The notes under the pieces are model-generated. The model was given only the letters and a program-made list of their open reading frames with translations, was not told the DNA's origin and searched no databases. The translations under genes and the position numbers were made by a program. From Clostridioides sp. ES-S-0054-01 (GTDB lineage Bacteria; Bacillota; Clostridia; Peptostreptococcales; Peptostreptococcaceae), in the NCBI GenBank assembly GCA_021561035.1, contig CP067346.1, positions 527,001 through 591,000 on the forward strand: a stretch of DNA of 64,000 nt, read 5' to 3'. Positions 54,780 through 62,295 of this stretch are shown here, piece by piece. Numbering within the stretch: position 1 is the stretch's first letter; the number at the start of each line of letters is the position of its first letter.

Positions 54780-55562
54780 CTATATATCTTGATAAGTACA
54801 TAATTGAAAGTTTTCATTTAAGTACTTCATTAATTCTTCATTAAGAATCGCATCAGATTCTATTAGCCTAGGGTAGGCAAAGTTTGACTGAGTAATAATT
54901 TTATAGTCCAAATAAGCTGTATGCCACATAACTTCAATAACATCACTTTCAGTCTTTGCCTGTTTAATCAACTGTATAATTTCCTTAACCAAAGCACTTG
55001 CTTTATCTTCGTATGCATCAATCTTTCCTTCGATATTAATCCAAGGATCGATCAATACATCATTACATTTAATTCCTTCACTACGTAATATGGAAACGTC
55101 ATTGAAGGAATTACGAACTGGTAATCCATACTCTTTCGATAATCTAATGACAATCTCAGGATTATTCTTAAAGATGTGTGTATGATGATGAGCATCTAGA
55201 TGAGTTGGTTCAATCCCCGCTGCATATACTTTCTCTATTTGTGCTTTCCATTCGGCATATACTTCATCCTCATCTACAAATGTATTTTCTTCTTTATAGA
55301 AACTAAGATTTTTAAAATATCTTTTTTCATCAACAAGTGTCTTGTGTGTAGTAAGTAAAGGTCTCCCACATGTTAATGTTAAGTGAACACCGATTCCAAA
55401 ACCAGGATTTTGTTTGGCAAGCATGACTGCGTGATCAAAGCCTGGCATTCCTGCCATTAATGTTGTAGAAGTTAATACTCCTTTTTGATAGCTATCCACG
55501 ATGCCATAGTTTACCGCATTAGAATAACCAAAGTCATCTGCATTATTAATTAATTTTTTCAT
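54780..55562 (-). CDS. chbG: ChbG/YdjC-family carbohydrate deacetylase
   Basis: 260 residues. Metal-binding Asp-Asp near the N-terminus (NADDFGYSNAVNYGI) and His pair in HLDAHHHTHIF, with VHLTLTCGRPL. Family members deacetylate chitobiose and related N-acetylated sugars or their 6-phosphates, letting a GH4 enzyme act. GGAGGA precedes the ATG. It lies behind the second RAT/terminator module and 17 bases before the EIICB start. Its presence suggests the sugar is acetylated (inference). Confidence 0.88.
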   Translation of the reverse strand: MKKLINNADDFGYSNAVNYGIVDSYQKGVLTSTTLMAGMPGFDHAVMLAKQNPGFGIGVHLTLTCGRPLLTTHKTLVDEKRYFKNLSFYKEENTFVDEDEVYAEWKAQIEKVYAAGIEPTHLDAHHHTHIFKNNPEIVIRLSKEYGLPVRNSFNDVSILRSEGIKCNDVLIDPWINIEGKIDAYEDKASALVKEIIQLIKQAKTESDVIEVMWHTAYLDYKIITQSNFAYPRLIESDAILNEELMKYLNENFQLCTYQDI

Positions 55563-55585
55563 AGGCTTATCCTCCTCATATTAAT

Positions 55586-55661
55586 TTTATATATAAAAGG
55601 CCCAAAATATAAATCACACTTTGATTTACATTTCAGGCCTGCCTAATCGAATAGTCACACT
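55586..55661 (-). promoter_or_regulatory. RAT antiterminator/terminator module before chbG
   Basis: On the minus strand the RAT-like sequence TGTGACTATTCGATTAGGCA (about 55659-55640) overlaps the start of a terminator with arms GGCCTGAAATGTAAATCA / TGTGATTTATATTTTGGGCC and a T run. It shares TGTGACTATTnnATTAGGCA with the module at 57009. Both would be opened by the BglG-type protein encoded between them. Confidence 0.75.
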
Positions 55662-55662
55662 C

Positions 55663-56493
55663 CTATTTTCCTAATATTTGTGTTAAATGTATCATCAGAT
55701 ATACAAGTTCTGATTTTGTTACATCATAATTAAGTTCATTTTTTATATACTGACTGATATAATTGATGCATGTTTTTAAATTTGGGTTTCTTTCTAAAAG
55801 GTATTGGTATAACACTTCGTTATCGTCATCTCTACTAACTTCTGATCCTATAATACGTCCAATAAAGAATCGAAGATGAGTAACCAGTCTGATATAACTT
55901 GAAGATGTTTTATCTAGACGGATTCGGAAACATTTTTCAATAATATTTACGATATCAGTTACTATTTGAACGATTTCCATTGATTTATTTGCTCTAGGCT
56001 CTCCGGTATCATTCACAAAATAGACAGCGATATATCCAGCTTCATCAATTGACATATTGATATGCATTTTCTCTTCGATATAAGATATTATCCATAAACT
56101 AAATTCAAATTCTTTTTTCCAAATCGTTTTTATTTCCATAAGTGATAAATTAGGTAATGAAATTCCACTTTTTGCCCGATCAATAGCTGCGACTAAATGA
56201 TCTGTAAACGGAATAATCAAACTTAAATTTAAGCTGATATTTAATCTCTTTTTAGCCTCTTGTAATATATACTCGCTTAATTCAAAGTATTGTGGTTCTA
56301 TACGTTCTAACAATCGTTCTATCTTTGCCTTTGTTTTCGTTTCTGCGAAGAATCTTTGTTCTACTTTAGTATCATCAACATAATCGCCTGAATGTTTTTT
56401 AAATCCAACGCCAGGACCAGTAAGGATATATTCTTCTCCTTTATTGTTAATACAGCGAACTATATTATTGTTATACACTTTAAGAATTTTCAT
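55663..56493 (-). CDS. BglG/LicT-family transcriptional antiterminator
   Basis: 276 residues. RNA-binding CAT domain (about 1-56; VYNNNIVRCINNKGEEYILTGPGVGF) and two PRD domains with the regulatory His in TDHLVAAIDRA and in THLRFFIGR. PTS phosphorylation of the PRDs sets its activity by substrate availability. AAAGGGG fixes ATG 56493; the in-frame ATG 56520 lies upstream of the SD. The gene sits between two RAT modules, its likely targets. Confidence 0.92.
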   Translation of the reverse strand: MKILKVYNNNIVRCINNKGEEYILTGPGVGFKKHSGDYVDDTKVEQRFFAETKTKAKIERLLERIEPQYFELSEYILQEAKKRLNISLNLSLIIPFTDHLVAAIDRAKSGISLPNLSLMEIKTIWKKEFEFSLWIISYIEEKMHINMSIDEAGYIAVYFVNDTGEPRANKSMEIVQIVTDIVNIIEKCFRIRLDKTSSSYIRLVTHLRFFIGRIIGSEVSRDDDNEVLYQYLLERNPNLKTCINYISQYIKNELNYDVTKSELVYLMIHLTQILGK

Positions 56494-56516
56494 TTGAACT
56501 ACCCCTTTATATCCAT

Positions 56517-56993
56517 TCAATTTACCTTAATTAATTCAGTTTCACCAGATTGACAATTACCTGATTTCAAGAGGATGTCACAAGGCTGTTCTGCTTCATT
56601 TAATAAAATCATTGGCGTTTCTAATGTCACGTTCATTTCTTTAAAGAAATCTAAATCTACTTCAACGATAGGAGTTCTTTTCTTGACATGATCTCCGATA
56701 TTTACCAGCGTTTTAAAGCCTTCTCCTTTAAAATTCACTGTATTTAATCCAATGTGAACAAGAATCTCAACACCATTGTCCAGTTTCATCCCAAACGCAT
56801 GTTTACTTTCGTGAATTAGTGTGACAACCCCATCTGCTGGAGCTTTAAATACCTTTTCTGATGGTATGATTGCTATTCCATTTCCCATCATACCACTTGA
56901 GAAAACTTCATCTTTTACTTCGGTTAAGTCCAATATAGATCCTGATACAGGTGCATAAATGAAACTCTTGTTTTTTTTCAAAAAGCCGAACAT
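56517..56993 (-). CDS. PTS EIIA, glucose type
   Basis: 158 residues of the Crr-like EIIA fold. Phospho-acceptor His80 in ILVHIGLNTVNFKGEGF and the supporting His65 in HESKHAFGM. A stand-alone EIIA completes the EIICB, which lacks it. GGAGGG precedes the ATG. First gene of the leftward operon, directly behind the first RAT module; its stop lies close to the SD of the antiterminator gene. Confidence 0.92.
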   Translation of the reverse strand: MFGFLKKNKSFIYAPVSGSILDLTEVKDEVFSSGMMGNGIAIIPSEKVFKAPADGVVTLIHESKHAFGMKLDNGVEILVHIGLNTVNFKGEGFKTLVNIGDHVKKRTPIVEVDLDFFKEMNVTLETPMILLNEAEQPCDILLKSGNCQSGETELIKVN

Positions 56994-57008
56994 GTTTTAT
57001 CCCTCCTT

Positions 57009-57086
57009 GCATAAAAAATAAGCAAAGTACATGGAACGATATATTAATATCACTCTTCAGTACTTTGCCTAATTTAATAGTCACAA
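57009..57086 (-). promoter_or_regulatory. RAT antiterminator/terminator module before EIIA
   Basis: On the minus strand TTGTGACTATTAAATTAGGC leads into a terminator stem GCAAAGTAC (57068-57060 region) / GTACTTTGC with following TTATTTTTTA. It is the same layout as the module before chbG, so the BglG-type protein should control both the operon start and its distal part. Confidence 0.75.
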
Positions 57087-57101
57087 ATTTTTTACACTCA
57101 C

Positions 57102-57130
57102 ATCATAACAAAGCGTTTACATTCTGTCAA
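57102..57130 (-). promoter_or_regulatory. PTS operon promoter with overlapping cre-like CcpA site
   Basis: TTGACA (57130-57125) is followed after exactly 17 bases by TATGAT (57107-57102) on the minus strand. The spacer contains TGTAAACGCTTTGTT (57121-57107), close to the catabolite responsive element consensus. Carbon catabolite repression by CcpA therefore looks likely on top of antitermination. Confidence 0.75.
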
Positions 57131-57477
57131 TACTATTTTTTAATTTTTGTATCTAACCTGAAATGAAAACTTAAATTCCATTCTAAAGGGTGACAAATAG
57201 AATTTACTCTTTCATTATTGCATGATTATTTCGTGACTGATGTCTGTTTTTTATTCTTTATTCAAGGAGGTTTCCACTATGTCTCATATTTAAACTAAAA
57301 AGTAATAAAAAGTTTAATTCAATTTAGCAAATTTAGTGATATAATTAAAAAAGAAAAGAAATATGGACTTATTTGGAATAATTTTGACAATCTATTTACT
57401 ACACGTGTAGAGTCGTATATAATTAAATTATACATAAAATAAAAAAATAATTTAGTAATACGTTAGGAGAAAGTATT
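57131..57477. other. Right junction of the acquired segment
   Basis: Non-coding apart from a strong SD (AAGGAGG) followed by a five-codon frame (ATG TCT CAT ATT TAA, 57279-57293), which looks like the cut start of a lost gene. An 11-base word TAAACTAAAAA at 57291-57301 also occurs at 49156-49166 on the left side. Confidence 0.45.
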
Positions 57478-58818
57478 ATGATAAAGTCAAGCTTATTTTG
57501 GAATATTTTCATTATGATATCCTTTATGATAGAATGGTTTTTTTGTAAGAAAATGCTAGATTATACAAGTGAGCAAAAGGTTTCTAATAGAAAAATAAAT
57601 TTTTATATGGTAGGTATTATTATTTTTGCTAATATAATTTATTTTTTTGATGTATCTCCAAATATAAGAGTAATTATATCTGGGATAATTACTGTTGTAT
57701 TTTACAAAACCTCCTATGATGTGAGGTTTGCGAAGTCTATATTGATATCTTTAATCTATTGGATGTTATTAATTGCTACAGATGCTTTAAGTATATCTTT
57801 CACAGTCTGGCTTAATTCTATAGATGACATGAGTAAGATGGCGACAGGAGATATATACAGAATTGAGTCTATTGTATCGGGAAAGATACTTTTGATTTTG
57901 GCTTTATTTTTATATAAAACATTAAAGATAAAATTAAACATAGAAATAAATAAAAAGACATTATCGTATATAGCTATTCCAATAGTTGCTAATATATCAT
58001 CTTTTTTTATCATTTTCAAATACATGTTTAATCCAGAGCCTGGTAACGTAATGCATAATTGTCAATTCGTTGCAATTTCTATTATACTGCTTACATCAAG
58101 TATCATTTTAATTTTAATTGCTAAGAAATTACAGCAATATAATACTTTAGTGGTGGAAAACAATATGATTAAAAATATTTTGAAATGTGAAAATGAGTAT
58201 TATGAAGATATGGAAAGTAAATATTTAAAGACTAGATTATTAAGTCATGATATGAAAAATCACATATTGTGCATAAGTGCTATGGTTAAAAAAGGTATTG
58301 ATGTTACCTCATATTTAAATAACTTACAAGTAGAAATTCAGAGTAATGACTTATTATTTAGTACTGGTAATTTCATACTAGATACTATATTAAGTGAAAA
58401 GAAAGAAATCTGTGATAAGAATAAAATAGAACTAAAAGTAGGAATAAACTTTGGTTGTTGTGAAGCTATTGAATTAATAGATGTATGTCATATATTTTCA
58501 AATATTTTAGATAATGCAATTGAAGCTTGCAATAAAATAGATGATGGGAATAGAGTGATTTGTGTTAAAGGTGATGTTATTCAAAACTTTTATTTAATAA
58601 GAGTGGAAAATACTAAGGTAAATCAGATTATTACCAAAAACGGAGATATTCTAACAGATAAAAAAGGTTCTGTTCATGGATTTGGAATCAAAAGTATAAA
58701 AAACTCTGTAAATAAGTATGGTGGCAATGTCGTAATTGAATATGATGATAAAAAATTTGTAGTTAAAATTGCTATACCACTTAGAAATGTGAAGAAAGCA
58801 GTCAATCATGTAATCTAA
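57478..58818 (+). CDS. AgrC-like sensor histidine kinase (GHKL type), orphan
   Basis: 446 residues. Six or seven membrane helices in the first 220 residues, then a coiled region with the phospho-His motif LLSHDMKNHILCI and a GHKL ATPase domain (N box HIFSNILDNAIEACNK, G box GFGIKSIKNSVNKYGG). This is the AgrC/CitA-like peptide-sensing class. No response regulator, AgrB or AgrD gene is nearby, so it must act with a distant partner. AGGAGAAAG precedes the ATG. Confidence 0.88.
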   Translation: MIKSSLFWNIFIMISFMIEWFFCKKMLDYTSEQKVSNRKINFYMVGIIIFANIIYFFDVSPNIRVIISGIITVVFYKTSYDVRFAKSILISLIYWMLLIATDALSISFTVWLNSIDDMSKMATGDIYRIESIVSGKILLILALFLYKTLKIKLNIEINKKTLSYIAIPIVANISSFFIIFKYMFNPEPGNVMHNCQFVAISIILLTSSIILILIAKKLQQYNTLVVENNMIKNILKCENEYYEDMESKYLKTRLLSHDMKNHILCISAMVKKGIDVTSYLNNLQVEIQSNDLLFSTGNFILDTILSEKKEICDKNKIELKVGINFGCCEAIELIDVCHIFSNILDNAIEACNKIDDGNRVICVKGDVIQNFYLIRVENTKVNQIITKNGDILTDKKGSVHGFGIKSIKNSVNKYGGNVVIEYDDKKFVVKIAIPLRNVKKAVNHVI

Positions 58819-58890
58819 TGTATATAGTTAATCTTGTAATGGCGTGTATATATTGAAATTATTTATTACATATAAGAAATTTTTACTGTC

Positions 58891-58977
58891 AAAGAGTTTA
58901 TGCCTGTTATGAGTTATGCAGAGAATTTATGTCTGTTATAAGTTATACAGAGGGCTTATGTCTGTTATAAGTTATAC
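58891..58977. repeat. 29-bp tandem repeat, 3 copies
   Basis: Units 58891-58919, 58920-58948 and 58949-58977, sharing TTATGTCTGTTATAAGTTA; the first is slightly diverged. Confidence 0.85.
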
Positions 58978-59058
58978 ATATTATTTGTTGTATATGTTAT
59001 AAATTGTATATAATAAATTTAGAATATTAGGGATTTTTAGGTAATGTAAAATATAAAA

Positions 59059-59103
59059 AGAAGTTGCATCAAAAGGAGAAATGCTCTTAAAGATGTAACT
59101 TCT
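59059..59103 (-). terminator. Terminator of the HD-domain gene
   Basis: AGAAGTTGCATC (59059-59070) pairs with GATGTAACTTCT (59092-59103), one wobble pair. On the minus strand the stem is followed by TTTTTATATTTT. Confidence 0.75.
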
Positions 59104-59137
59104 ATGGTATATGTTTCTATGGTATATGTATGAGGGG

Positions 59138-59707
59138 CTATATCGCCATTTCTGGGATTAAGCTTCTCATAGCTTCTATAGTTGTTTGGATAAGTTTATC
59201 AAGTTCCCATCCAAGCATTTCTGCACCACTTCTTATAACGTCTCGAGAACAGCCAGCAGCAAATGATTTATCTTTAAATTTCTTTTTAACAGATTTTAAT
59301 TCTAAATCAGAAACACTCTTTGAAGGACGCATTATTGCAGCTGCACCAATTAAACCAGTAAGTTCATCTACAGCAAACAATACTTTCTCCATAAATTGCT
59401 CTGGCTTAACATCTGAACCAGTTAATCCATATCCATGACTTATTGTAGAATCAATTATTGATTTATCTAAATCAAGTTCTGTCATTAATTCTCTTTGTTT
59501 AACACAATGTTCATCAGGATACATTTCAAAATCTAAATCATGTAAAAGTCCAACGATTTCCCAAAATTCTACTCTTTCAGGGTCGTACTCCTTTGCATAG
59601 TATCTCATAACTCCAGATACAATTTGAGCATGTTTTATATGAAATTCTTCCTTATTGTATTTTCTTAATATTTCCCATGCTTGTTCTAAAGTTGGCATGT
59701 AACTCAT
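59138..59707 (-). CDS. HD-domain protein
   Basis: 189 residues. HD superfamily hydrolase fold with metal ligands H (HIKHAQIVSGVM), HD in GLLHDLDFEMYPDEHC, and D in AVDELTGLIGA. The YPDEHC and HGYG segments are typical of small HDIG-type proteins annotated as hydrolases. The longer frame from 59761 includes an upstream Met, but GGAGTG lies just before ATG 59707. Substrate unknown. Confidence 0.85.
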   Translation of the reverse strand: MSYMPTLEQAWEILRKYNKEEFHIKHAQIVSGVMRYYAKEYDPERVEFWEIVGLLHDLDFEMYPDEHCVKQRELMTELDLDKSIIDSTISHGYGLTGSDVKPEQFMEKVLFAVDELTGLIGAAAIMRPSKSVSDLELKSVKKKFKDKSFAAGCSRDVIRSGAEMLGWELDKLIQTTIEAMRSLIPEMAI

Positions 59708-59867
59708 TTTTATCACTCCTATAGCTGAATATTTTGAATTTTTATAAAGCTTATTTTCCATTGATTATACCAATCAATTTTCAATACGTCAACATACTAA
59801 TACACAATTTTGTATCTAAATTCAGAAATTAATGAAAATTAAGTTTTTATGTCTGCATTTTTTATAT

Positions 59868-59990
59868 CTAAAGTTTTTCGTTCTTTAATATTATCTTTGA
59901 TGCAAATGATATAAGTAACGCAATAAATCCAACTCCTATTATAATAATGTACACTCCATCCGATAATAAATCGAAAAGTTTACCATATAT
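59868..59990 (-). CDS. Possible small membrane protein, no standard start codon
   Basis: A 40-residue frame ending in TAG encodes YGKLFDLLSDGVYIIIIGVG then FIALLISFASKIILKNEKL, a single membrane helix with a basic tail, which looks like a real miniprotein. The frame lacks ATG, GTG or TTG at the right place; only ATA (59990) follows a GGTAGGTG SD, too closely. Either it is decayed or the true start is elsewhere. Confidence 0.3.
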   Translation of the reverse strand: MYGKLFDLLSDGVYIIIIGVGFIALLISFASKIILKNEKL

Positions 59991-60184
59991 ACACCTACCT
60001 ATCTAAGATTATCAAAATATTTATAATAATTGCTATATATATGAAATTGTCCATTTATAAATTTGCCAAGTGATTTACATTATGAGACTTGTATTGAAGT
60101 TTGATTTATATATAAGTTTCAAGTGAGTATGTTATTAAATAGAAGAATGTAGAAAAAACGTTAACTTAAAAAAATTTTTCTAGG

Positions 60185-60236
60185 TAAACGTTTATGGAAA
60201 AAAGAAATGTTTACATAACGAATAAATGGCTATAAT
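60185..60236 (+). promoter_or_regulatory. gapN promoter region with cre-like palindrome
   Basis: The palindrome TAAACGTTTA (60185-60194) resembles the core of a CcpA cre site. TTTACA (60210-60215) and TATAAT (60231-60236) form a promoter candidate with a short 15-base spacer, 40 bases before the ATG. Confidence 0.45.
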
Positions 60237-60275
60237 TTAAATACACAAAGTTATATCATAGAGAGGAATAAAAAT

Positions 60276-61736
60276 ATGTTTAATGAACTTAGAACAAAAG
60301 AAAATGTATATAAAAATTTAATAAATGGAAAATGGGTAGAATCTAATTCAAGAAAACCAATAGAAATTTACTCACCAATAGATAATTCTCTTGTTGGGAA
60401 AGTACAATCTATGACAAAATATGAAGTAGATGAGGCTATAAAAAATACAAAAGAGAGTATAAGGGTATGGTCTGAAATGCCTGTATATAAGAGAGCTAAT
60501 ATATTTCATAAGGCTGCTGATTTGCTGTTAGAAAATATGGATGAAATAGCTAATATACTAGTACTTGAAATAGCCAAAGACATAAAATCTGCAAAGGCAG
60601 AAGTTGAAAGAACGGCAGATTTTTTAAGATACACAGCTGATGTAGGAAAAAATATGGAAGGTGAAGCTATTAGTGGCGATAATTTCCCTGGAGGAACAAG
60701 AAATAAGATGTCTTATGTTTCAAGGGTTCCATTAGGTACTGTTTTAGCTATATCTCCTTTTAATTATCCTGTAAATTTATCAATGTCAAAGATTGCACCA
60801 GCACTTATTGGTGGAAATGCAGTCGTATTAAAACCCGCCACACAAGGGGCTATTAGTGCACTTCATGTAGTAGAAATTATGAGAAAAGCTGGGATACCAG
60901 ATGGAGTACTTAATACTATTACAGGTAGGGGTAGTGAGATAGGGGATTATGTTGTAACACATAAAGGAATTAATTTTATCAACTTTACTGGTAGTACTGA
61001 AGTTGGTCAGCATATATCTAAAATATCTAGAATGGTACCATTATTATTGGAGCTTGGTGGAAAAGATGCGGCTATAGTATTAGAAGATGCAGACTTAGAT
61101 TTTGCAGCTAAAAATATAGTGTCTGGAGCTTATTCGTATTCTGGGCAAAGATGTACAGCAGTAAAGAGAATTCTAGTACAAGAGAGTGTAGCTGATAAAT
61201 TAGTAGAAAAAATAAAGCCATTAGTAGAGAAGTTAACAATTGGAAATCCAATGGAGGAAGTAGTTATCACGCCTCTTATAGATAATAAAGCAACTGATTT
61301 TGTTCAAGGTCTAGTTGATGATGCACTACATAAGGGAGCAAAATTAATAACAGGTAATGTTAGAAAAAATAATTTATTCTATCCAACATTATTGGATAAT
61401 GTAAATGTTGATATGAAGATTGCTTGGGAGGAACCATTTGGTCCAGTACTTCCAATTATAAGAGTTAAGGATACAAATCAGGCAATTGAAATTGCTAATC
61501 AGTCAGAGTATGGTCTTCAATCGTCAGTATTTACAAGTGATATTGATAGGGCGTTTTATATTGCTGATAAGCTTGAGGTTGGTACTGTTCAAATAAATAA
61601 TAAGACTGAAAGAGGACCAGACCACTTCCCATTTTTAGGTGTAAAGGCATCTGGTATGGGAACTCAAGGTGTTAAGTATTCAATTGAGGCTATGACTAGA
61701 CCTAAGGCAGTAGTGATAAATGTTAAAGAGCTATAA
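60276..61736 (+). CDS. gapN: NADP-dependent non-phosphorylating glyceraldehyde-3-phosphate dehydrogenase
   Basis: 486 residues of the aldehyde dehydrogenase fold, closest in pattern to GapN. Catalytic Cys in SGQRCTAVKR, Glu in LLELGGKDAAI, Asn in SPFNYPVN and the phosphate-binding region NNKTERGPDHFPFLG typical of GapN. It converts glyceraldehyde-3-phosphate straight to 3-phosphoglycerate, giving NADPH without ATP. AGAGAGG precedes the ATG. Confidence 0.92.
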   Translation: MFNELRTKENVYKNLINGKWVESNSRKPIEIYSPIDNSLVGKVQSMTKYEVDEAIKNTKESIRVWSEMPVYKRANIFHKAADLLLENMDEIANILVLEIAKDIKSAKAEVERTADFLRYTADVGKNMEGEAISGDNFPGGTRNKMSYVSRVPLGTVLAISPFNYPVNLSMSKIAPALIGGNAVVLKPATQGAISALHVVEIMRKAGIPDGVLNTITGRGSEIGDYVVTHKGINFINFTGSTEVGQHISKISRMVPLLLELGGKDAAIVLEDADLDFAAKNIVSGAYSYSGQRCTAVKRILVQESVADKLVEKIKPLVEKLTIGNPMEEVVITPLIDNKATDFVQGLVDDALHKGAKLITGNVRKNNLFYPTLLDNVNVDMKIAWEEPFGPVLPIIRVKDTNQAIEIANQSEYGLQSSVFTSDIDRAFYIADKLEVGTVQINNKTERGPDHFPFLGVKASGMGTQGVKYSIEAMTRPKAVVINVKEL

Positions 61737-61896
61737 GAATAACTAAAGTATAGAAAAATAGATGAAAATAAATATATGAAAATAGCTAGAAATATAACTA
61801 GAAAAATAGATAAAAATGACCCATTTATTTTAAAAAATAATTTCTTTTATCTAAATTTGGTATCTGATTGGTAAGAGAGTGGATTATTATATTTTG

Positions 61897-61933
61897 CCTT
61901 ATAGAGTAAGTTGATACAGCTTACTCTATAAGG
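61897..61933. terminator. Terminator after gapN
   Basis: Perfect 14-base arms CCTTATAGAGTAAG and CTTACTCTATAAGG around a 9-base loop, followed by TATTTTATT. Confidence 0.85.
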
Positions 61934-61976
61934 TATTTTATTGACTACTTGTATATAATATATTGAATATTAAGAA

Positions 61977-62060
61977 AATGAGTACTACTTTATGAATAAA
62001 TATAAATGAATACTACTTTATAAATAAATATAAATGAATACTACTTTATGAATAAATATA
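61977..62060. repeat. 28-bp tandem repeat, 3 copies
   Basis: Units 61977-62004, 62005-62032 and 62033-62060, sharing AATACTACTTTATGAATAAA with single changes. Confidence 0.88.
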
Positions 62061-62082
62061 TATGAATGAAGTTTTTTATATA

Positions 62083-62194
62083 AGTCTTCTTGTTGATAGC
62101 AAGAGACTCACCTGTAAGTGATGCTTGATTAACCATAGCTTCTCCTGATATTATAACTCCATCTAATGGAATCAGATTTCCTATAGTAGAATTT
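62083..62194 (-). pseudogene. Fragment of a P1-type (heavy-metal) ATPase
   Basis: On the minus strand about 37 codons read NSTIGNLIPLDGVIISGEAM and then VNQASLTGESLAINKKTY. This is the actuator domain of P-type ATPases: the PLDG block and the diagnostic TGES. The rest of a roughly 600-700-residue pump is missing; in-frame stops lie upstream and the frame is lost downstream. It is a remnant of a deleted pump gene. Confidence 0.72.
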
Positions 62195-62295
62195 TATAAT
62201 GAATTAGATGGATATTAGTATGTGATGGAGTTATTATAGTATTTATCATTTCTAGTTTGGAAAGAAACTAATATAATTTAAATATGTATTAGTTA

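Larger units (their letters stand above)
58819..59137. other. Intergenic region after the orphan kinase gene
   Basis: Contains a 29-bp tandem repeat, then AT-rich sequence and the terminator of the leftward HD gene, followed by two copies of TCTATGGTATATGT (about 59100-59130). No coding potential. Confidence 0.55.
59708..60275. other. Intergenic region before gapN
   Basis: Holds a doubtful 40-residue membrane ORF on the minus strand (59868-59990) and the gapN control region from about 60150. The remainder is AT-rich with no other signal. Confidence 0.5.
61737..62295. other. Intergenic region between gapN and the AraC-type gene
   Basis: Contains short AAATAGATGAAAATA-like repeats after gapN, the terminator, a 28-bp tandem repeat and the metal ATPase fragment. 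Nothing else was identified. Confidence 0.55.

Noticed and set aside
52000-57000. Trehalose acquisition locus known from some C. difficile lineages
   Set aside because: The hydrolase here is GH4 rather than a GH13 phosphotrehalase, and the regulator is BglG-type, not a GntR-type TreR.
62153-62234. 11-base inverted repeat ATAACTCCATC/GATGGAGTTAT
   Set aside because: Arms are 60 bases apart, one lies in the ATPase fragment, and there is no T run; could be chance.
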